Of a stretch of DNA of 43,004 nt, positions 41,188 through 43,004 are shown in pieces (the first letter of the stretch is position 1; each line of letters begins with the position of its first letter). The notes under the pieces are model-generated. The model was not told the origin of the DNA and made no database searches. It saw only the letters and a program-made list of their open reading frames with translations. Source of the DNA: CAYRLW01 sp964425215. Lineage in GTDB: Bacteria > Spirochaetota > Spirochaetia > Treponematales > Breznakiellaceae. The stretch covers positions 1 through 43,004 of the forward strand of contig CAYRLW010000029.1 of assembly GCA_964425215.1 (NCBI GenBank), written 5' to 3'. Both the position numbers and the translations under genes were made by a program.

Positions 41188-41631
41188 ATGGACATTACGG
41201 CCCTAGGAAGCCTGTACCAGCAAAATGGGGCTTTACAATCCAATAGTCTCTATTCGGCCCTGGAGAACCGGGGGAAGGGCTCCGAGAGTGTCCCACCGGG
41301 GGGCCCCACCTTCGAAAAGGTGTACCAAGCGGCCCTTTCGGATAAAAACAGCGAAGAACGGGCCCCGGGAAAGCCCAAAATCGACCGGTCCAGCAAATTA
41401 TACGAACAATGCCAAGCCCTGGAAACGTTTATCGTGAAGGATCTTTTGCAGGGACTTCGAAATACGGTACAAAAATCCGATCTGATCGACCAGGGGTTCG
41501 CGGGCAAAATGTACGAAGACATGCTCTACGATCAATACGCGGAGGACCTGGCTAAAAACGCCAATTTTGGGTTAGCCGATCAAGCGTACCTGGAATTAAG
41601 CGGTCAGAGAGGCCGGACCATAACCGGTTAG
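41188..41631 (+). CDS. flgJ: Flagellar rod-binding protein, FlgJ N-terminal type
   Basis: The 147-residue protein matches the rod-binding domain of FlgJ (LYEQCQALETFIVKDLLQG, LIDQGFAGKMYEDMLYDQYA) but has no muramidase domain, as in spirochaetes and many other bacteria. It is thought to cap the growing rod. The ATG at 41188 is preferred over a TTG 6 bases upstream, since the GGAGG at 41173-41177 is better spaced to the ATG. It closes the three-gene rod operon and is followed by a terminator hairpin. Confidence 0.9.
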   Translation: MDITALGSLYQQNGALQSNSLYSALENRGKGSESVPPGGPTFEKVYQAALSDKNSEERAPGKPKIDRSSKLYEQCQALETFIVKDLLQGLRNTVQKSDLIDQGFAGKMYEDMLYDQYAEDLAKNANFGLADQAYLELSGQRGRTITG

Positions 41632-41669
41632 GGCTTGGTTTCCCCACCGTTAAACGGAACCTTATGGAA

Positions 41670-41703
41670 GGGTTTCTCAAAGGTTATGGCCTTTGAAAAA
41701 CCC
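41670..41703. terminator. Bidirectional terminator between flgJ and ccdA
   Basis: GGGTTTCTCAAAGG (41670-41683) pairs with CCTTTGAAAAACCC (41690-41703), with one mismatch, around a 6-base loop. It lies between two converging genes. The arms resemble the TTCAAA palindromes at 33411-33562, so it may be a distant member of that family. Confidence 0.7.
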
Positions 41704-41714
41704 TCCACGGAAAA

Positions 41715-42701
41715 TTAAATCCCTTGAAATTGTAACCACGACGAAACAAGACCCAGGGTAGAGATAAGCCCCAGGGCTTCCAAAATTCCCAACAGGACAA
41801 ATACCCCAAGCCCTCCCAATCGGAACAGAATGATCCTCCGGTTCGAAGGGTTAAGACGCTTTGCCCGTCCCCAGGCGATAAAAAAAAGCAGTCCTATACC
41901 CCCGTAGACCCCTACCGAAAGGACGCGGGACATAAGGGGTTGGGCTTCGGAAAAGTTTTGCAGGGTGTAGCCGAAGCGGACCAAATTTCCCGATATGGAA
42001 CGCAGGTTTCCCAGGGCCATATAGGAGCCTATCAATACCAGAAGTCCCCCGGAAATCCATTTGATAAGGGCCAAATGTTTTTTTATACCGTTGAGAAGCC
42101 CCTCCAGACGTCCGAAAAAAAGACCCCCTAAAACGAAGGGAAGCGCCATCCCCAGGGAGTAGAAAAAAAGCAGTACCATGGCTTGCGCCGTGGAACCCGA
42201 ACTGGCGACCAGCAAAATGGACGCCAAAATGGGACCCACACAGGGACTCCAGCCGGCCCCAAATGCCGCCCCAAAAATAAAGGCCGTGAACAAGCCCTGG
42301 GGACGATGGAATAGGTGGAATTTTTTTTCCACGTTCAACAGGGAAATAAAATCAAAGGCCACGTTAAGGCCCAACAGGATCACTAAAAGACCCGCCACCA
42401 CGGTCCAGGTTCTCGATTCTCCCCCTATCATCGCGTTGGCCCGGGAAAATAAGAGACCCAGGATCACAAAAACCACCGTAAATCCCAAAGAGAAGGCCAG
42501 GGAACGGAAAAGGGAACGATTCCGGAGCGTTCGGCGAACGTTTGCATCCTCTTCCGACAACCGTTTACCGGTCACGTTTTTAAGTTCCTGGACCGAAGAC
42601 CCGGCCAACATGGCTAGGTACGAGGGTACCAGAGGAAAAACACAGGGGGATAAAAAGGACAGCAACCCCGCCAAAAGGGCGGTTAGGGATTCTATCAGCA
42701 T
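41715..42701 (-). CDS. ccdA: CcdA/DsbD-type membrane thiol-disulfide transporter
   Basis: CcdA passes electrons from cytosolic thioredoxin across the membrane to periplasmic thioredoxin-like proteins. The 328-residue protein has about eight membrane segments and the conserved pair of Cys motifs: LSPCVFPLVPSYLA (Cys20) and GAGWSPCVGPILA (Cys154). It is longer than the minimal CcdA (about 235), with a Lys/Arg-rich loop (about 38-66) and extra C-terminal segments. It starts directly after the stop (TAA-ATG) of a TlpA-like gene, its likely electron acceptor. Confidence 0.93.
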   Translation of the reverse strand: MLIESLTALLAGLLSFLSPCVFPLVPSYLAMLAGSSVQELKNVTGKRLSEEDANVRRTLRNRSLFRSLAFSLGFTVVFVILGLLFSRANAMIGGESRTWTVVAGLLVILLGLNVAFDFISLLNVEKKFHLFHRPQGLFTAFIFGAAFGAGWSPCVGPILASILLVASSGSTAQAMVLLFFYSLGMALPFVLGGLFFGRLEGLLNGIKKHLALIKWISGGLLVLIGSYMALGNLRSISGNLVRFGYTLQNFSEAQPLMSRVLSVGVYGGIGLLFFIAWGRAKRLNPSNRRIILFRLGGLGVFVLLGILEALGLISTLGLVSSWLQFQGI

Positions 42702-43004
42702 TTATTTTTTGTTGATCAGGGCGCGGAGCACCGACAAAGTATGGGGATCGTTCCACTCCCGACCGCCTATAACCCCCGCAATAGCCCTACCCTGGGGATC
42801 GATGATGTAGGTCGTTGGGATTCCCCGGCTGGCAAAGATGGCGCCGTAATTACCCTTGGGGTCCAGGGCCACCGGAAAGGTGTACTTATTTTGATCGATA
42901 AAGTTCTTTACCGTCCCCGGCTGTTCTCCCACGGAAATAGCGAAAATATCAAAATTTTTTCCCTTCAGCTGTTGGTACATTTTTTCCATGGAAGGCATTT
43001 CGGC
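42702..43004 (-). CDS. TlpA/ResA-like periplasmic thioredoxin, N-terminal part outside the window
   Basis: The visible 100 C-terminal residues read AEMPSMEKMYQQL, with FDIFAISVGEQPGTVKNFI, FPVALDPKGNYGAIF and the cis-Pro segment RGIPTTYIIDPQGRAIAGVIG, as in TlpA/ResA proteins. The AEMP sequence normally follows the WCxPC active site, which would lie just beyond the window edge, so the redox Cys pair cannot be confirmed. The start is outside. It lies immediately upstream of ccdA, as expected for a periplasmic reductant fed by CcdA. Confidence 0.88.
   Translation of the reverse strand, partial: AEMPSMEKMYQQLKGKNFDIFAISVGEQPGTVKNFIDQNKYTFPVALDPKGNYGAIFASRGIPTTYIIDPQGRAIAGVIGGREWNDPHTLSVLRALINKK

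Overview
The window reads as a draft piece of a spirochaete chromosome, most likely Treponema or a close Spirochaetaceae relative. The basis is gene content and arrangement recalled from that group: two tandem signal peptidases I, a flgF-flgG-rod-binding (FlgJ N-terminal) flagellar set, TPR and NHL-repeat envelope proteins, pyruvate phosphate dikinase and a ThiI/NifS pair. No rRNA, tRNA, CRISPR array, phage or transposase gene was seen. G+C is moderately high by eye, and intergenic promoters are AT-rich. Two 100-base N runs (13506-13605 and 38370-38469) are scaffold gaps that interrupt real genes, so the lengths of those genes cannot be trusted.

Layout. 1-4382 (minus): an SUMF1/PEGA membrane protein, smpB, hflK, hflC and a hypothetical gene running off the edge. 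4450-7365 (plus): two signal peptidase I genes and hemW. 7442-9943 (minus): a DEAH-box helicase. 10163-15141 (plus): ppdK, then a NitT/TauT-type ABC importer. 15075-19858 (minus): lnt, then birA-bioY-ecfA-ecfT, a biotin ligase/regulator plus biotin ECF transporter with a clear BirA-type operator over the birA start. 19951-24386 (plus): a galactokinase-like GHMP kinase, a TPR protein, an NHL/vWA-like secreted protein, then a thioredoxin. 24614-26973 (minus): nifS-thiI, divergent from an ArsR regulator. 27402-33336 (minus): two FtsX-type permeases, a LolA-like protein, an outer-membrane barrel candidate and a WecA/TagO-type phosphoglycosyltransferase. 33642-36098 (plus): thrA. 36107-37498 (minus): a glycerol-1-phosphate dehydrogenase-like protein. 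37618-38511 (plus): an aminotransferase. 38537-39394 (minus): a DMT transporter. 39487-41631 (plus): flagellar rod genes. 41715-43004 (minus): a TlpA-like thioredoxin and CcdA.

The most notable signals are: (i) several minus-strand genes whose near-consensus promoter places the predicted +1 on or within a few bases of the start codon, with no Shine-Dalgarno sequence, implying leaderless mRNAs; (ii) an FtsX-FtsX-LolA-like-barrel-WecA gene string that looks like an envelope export system without its own ATPase; (iii) a 152-bp MITE-like element of nested palindromes at 33411-33562, related to a hairpin at 12836-12873; (iv) a tandem signal peptidase whose nucleophile Ser is replaced by Thr; and (v) the BirA operator. 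All functions are inferred by reading the translations. No database search was possible.
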